Assembly (NCBI GenBank): GCA_024280815.1 | Contig: JAJRPL010000296.1 | Location: 1-7,138, forward strand | Reading direction: 5' to 3' | Length of the DNA stretch: 7,138 nucleotides | Origin: Bacteroidota bacterium | GTDB taxonomy: Bacteria > Bacteroidota > Bacteroidia > Flavobacteriales > Flavobacteriaceae | In this document: in pieces, positions 5,492-7,138 of the stretch | Numbering within the stretch: position 1 is the first letter of the stretch | Layout of the letters: every line of letters begins with the position of its first letter | Made by a program: the position numbers and the translations under genes | The notes under the pieces: model-generated | Seen by the model: only the letters and a program-made list of their open reading frames with translations | Database searches by the model: none | Told to the model about the DNA's origin: nothing

Positions 5492-6895
5492 ATGAAAAAA
5501 ATAGAAATAGTTATTTTGTGTTTTCTTGGCTTACAATTGTTTTCTCAGGTTCAAATTCCAAACACAATTAGAAGCCAGGAAAAAATTTGGGAATTATCCA
5601 TGATATGGAGAGAAGCGTCCTACAACTTTCCCTACTTTGAATATTTAAAAACTAATCAAGATAGCATTTACAAATATTACGTAAAAAAAATAATAGAGAC
5701 AAAAAACGATTATGAGTATTATCTTACTTTACGTGAATATATTGCAACATTCAAAGATGGGCATACATATGTATACTTTCCTGACTCTTTAATAAGGGAG
5801 TGCATTACTCGGTCATGCTTTAATAATTTCAAACTATCATTTACTAATATTGAAAACAAAATTGTAGTTAGTGGAACTAGTCAGAAAACACAGGGCATTA
5901 TTCCTTTAGGCAGCATTATTCTTGAAGTTGATTCATTACCTGTTTATGAATATCTTAAAAAAAGGATATTTCCATATTTTTCTTCATCTAGTCCTCAAAA
6001 GCAATTAAAAATAGGGACACGAAACATATTAATGGGAATAAAAGGCACAAATACTTTTATTAAGTATAAAACGCCCGCTGGCACGATTAAGAGCTTGCAG
6101 TTAACAAGGGGAAAATGTGACAATCACTGGGTATATAAAATGGGCCGGAAGCCCTTTTATAAGCATATTGATTCTACCAATATCTCGATACTGACGATTA
6201 ACAGCTTCAGTAATAAAAGTATTGTAGATTCTCTGAACAAGTATTTAATACAATTAAAAAAATCCAATGGAGTTATTCTGGACATTAGAAAAAATACAGG
6301 AGGAAGTAGTTTAATAGGTAAAGAAATTGCTGGGTTTTTTTTATCAGACTCAATTATTATCGGTTCAAATGTTAAAACAAGAGTAAACAAAACTTTTCTT
6401 AGAACAATTGGTGCCAGACTTAATACTTCGGATACCGTAGGCAATGGTTTTTTGGCTGATTGTTACAAATGTTACCATAATATTTTACTTGAAGATTTGG
6501 GAAATGCACAGTTTGATAATTCAGTAAATCAAAACAACAAACTTTTATTTCCTATAATTGTTTTAATTGGAGCAGATAATATTTCGGCTGCAGAAGAGTT
6601 TTTGATTTATTTATCAAATCAGAAACATATTATCTTAATCGGTGAGAACACAGGGGGTGGTAACGGGCAACCTACTATTATTTCACTTCCAAGTGGAGGA
6701 ATAGTAGGTATTTGTAGTCAGTATTGCAGTTACGTTGATGGAAATGAATATTATAGAATTGGCATAAAGCCAGATATTAACGTGAAGCAAAAATATAGTG
6801 ATTTCTTGAATGGTATTGACACGCAAATGGAATTTGCAATAGGTTATATTATGAATCAGGAAATAGATAACAAGAATAGTTCCTGCAACAAATGA
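5492..6895 (+). CDS. Secreted S41-family serine peptidase
   Basis: This 467-aa protein begins with a signal peptide (hydrophobic residues 4-17, likely cut after FSQ, residue 19), placing it in the periplasm or outside. S41 (tail-specific/tricorn-like) hallmarks follow: FKDGHTYV with candidate His91, a PDZ-like stretch around 115-205, ISILTINSF (231-239), VILDIRKNTGG (261-271), and NISAAEEF with the probable nucleophile Ser365, then GENTGGG with Glu385. The DGHTY motif suggests the Ser-His type found in tricorn/IRBP-like members rather than the Ser-Lys type. The start is one nucleotide after the rSAM stop, so they share an operon. In this setting it may trim the exported peptide or degrade it for immunity; that role is inferred. 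Cysteines at 324, 327, 408 and 412 could form disulfides after export. Confidence 0.9.
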   Translation: MKKIEIVILCFLGLQLFSQVQIPNTIRSQEKIWELSMIWREASYNFPYFEYLKTNQDSIYKYYVKKIIETKNDYEYYLTLREYIATFKDGHTYVYFPDSLIRECITRSCFNNFKLSFTNIENKIVVSGTSQKTQGIIPLGSIILEVDSLPVYEYLKKRIFPYFSSSSPQKQLKIGTRNILMGIKGTNTFIKYKTPAGTIKSLQLTRGKCDNHWVYKMGRKPFYKHIDSTNISILTINSFSNKSIVDSLNKYLIQLKKSNGVILDIRKNTGGSSLIGKEIAGFFLSDSIIIGSNVKTRVNKTFLRTIGARLNTSDTVGNGFLADCYKCYHNILLEDLGNAQFDNSVNQNNKLLFPIIVLIGADNISAAEEFLIYLSNQKHIILIGENTGGGNGQPTIISLPSGGIVGICSQYCSYVDGNEYYRIGIKPDINVKQKYSDFLNGIDTQMEFAIGYIMNQEIDNKNSSCNK

Positions 6896-6917
6896 ATTTG
6901 TTGGATAAATATTTTGT

Positions 6918-7025
6918 ATGAAGTTGTCAAATTCCCCTTTCACCCGCCAGCTCGACGCCAAAGACTGCGGCCCTGCCTGCCTTAGTATGGCGAATTATGA
7001 ATTGTCATTTCATAGTATAGGTTGA
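6918..7025 (+). pseudogene. C39-peptidase ABC transporter (PCAT/LanT type), truncated by IS
   Basis: The 35-codon frame begins with a clear C39 peptidase start. RQLDAKDCGPACLSM holds the oxyanion Gln11 and the nucleophile Cys17 that cut double-glycine leaders in bacteriocin exporters. After about residue 27 the expected ...YYG... continuation is lost and the frame stops at 7023-7025, inside what appears to be the end of an insertion sequence. The catalytic His/Asp, the membrane domain and the ATPase domain are absent, so this part cannot work alone. ATG 6918 is 22 nt after the S41 stop and is the only start that includes the whole motif. The intact gene (about 700 residues) would have processed and exported both GG precursors. 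The ~65 bp of C39 coding sequence are visibly GC-richer than all genes before it. Confidence 0.75.
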
Positions 7026-7138
7026 CACCAAATTCAGTTTAAAACTTTTAAATTTGGTATCATGAAAAGACAAAGAAAAACACGAAGAGTATTCAGCACT
7101 GCCTTTAAGCGTGAGAAGGTAGAACTGATAGAACAAGG
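6998..7138 (+). mobile_element. Left end of an IS3-like insertion sequence (partial)
   Basis: The C39 reading frame loses family resemblance around 6990-7000 and a transposase ORF starts at 7062. I place the IS end tentatively at TGAATTGTC (6998) because IS3-family ends usually begin with TG and start codons lie some 50-70 bp inside. A start further in (for example TGACACC at 7023) is also possible. Immediately before the transposase ATG, GACACCAAATT (7024-7034) and AATTTGGTATC (7051-7061) form an inverted repeat pairing at 10 of 11 positions. The right end and target duplication lie outside the window. Confidence 0.6.
7062..7138 (+). CDS. IS3-like transposase OrfA, N-terminal fragment
   Basis: The 25 visible codons begin MKRQRKTRRVFSTAFKREKV and continue VELIEQ. 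This is the basic start and first helix of the HTH_Tnp_1/OrfA type DNA-binding domain (RRxFSxxFKxxxVxLxxxG), which binds the IS ends. The gene is cut by the window edge. The usual partner, the OrfB DDE integrase expressed by frameshifting, would lie downstream. The family (IS3) is likely; the subgroup cannot be told. Confidence 0.75.
   Translation, partial: MKRQRKTRRVFSTAFKREKVELIEQ

Noticed and set aside
1..7138. CRISPR arrays, tRNA or rRNA genes
   Set aside because: I see no short regularly spaced repeats, no cloverleaf and no rRNA-like stretches.

Overview
The window is AT-rich. The start codons sit in A/T-rich context with no clear Shine-Dalgarno sequence. The precursor leaders have the LNKxTIAxLS...KGG look of Bacteroidota natural-product precursors. 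I therefore read it as accessory DNA from a Bacteroidota genome; genus cannot be told from the sequence alone.

The content is a two-module ribosomal peptide (RiPP) biosynthesis locus, entirely on the + strand. Module 1 (about 1-3391) holds a long non-coding leader, a 74-aa double-glycine precursor with a six-cysteine core (549-773), a secreted erythromycin-esterase-like protein (880-2229) and a LanC-type lanthionine cyclase (2222-3391). Module 2 (about 3392 to the end) starts with a second copy of the same leader. It continues with a 60-aa double-glycine precursor with a five-cysteine core (3931-4113), a radical SAM/SPASM peptide maturase (4174-5490), a secreted S41-family peptidase (5492-6895), and the first ~27 codons of a C39-peptidase ABC transporter (from 6918). 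That transporter is broken by what looks like the left end of an IS3-like insertion sequence, whose first transposase ORF runs off the window (7062-7138).

The likely division of labour is inferred. Each precursor is expressed from its own copy of the leader. Precursor 1 would be acted on by LanC (thioether closure) and precursor 2 by the radical SAM enzyme. Both leaders end in Gly-Gly, so one C39 transporter could cut and export both. The two secreted hydrolases would act after export or in self-protection. No LanB/LanM dehydratase is visible, so the source of the LanC substrate is unexplained. The transporter is interrupted, so the locus may be silent or may rely on an exporter elsewhere.

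The most unusual part is the non-coding DNA. A ~217-bp block is repeated at about 90% identity upstream of both precursors. It carries no codon-type constraint, but it is followed by hairpins whose arms differ between copies while pairing is kept, and by an identical 19-nt block about 34 nt before each precursor start. This looks like a duplicated structured 5' leader dedicated to the precursor genes.
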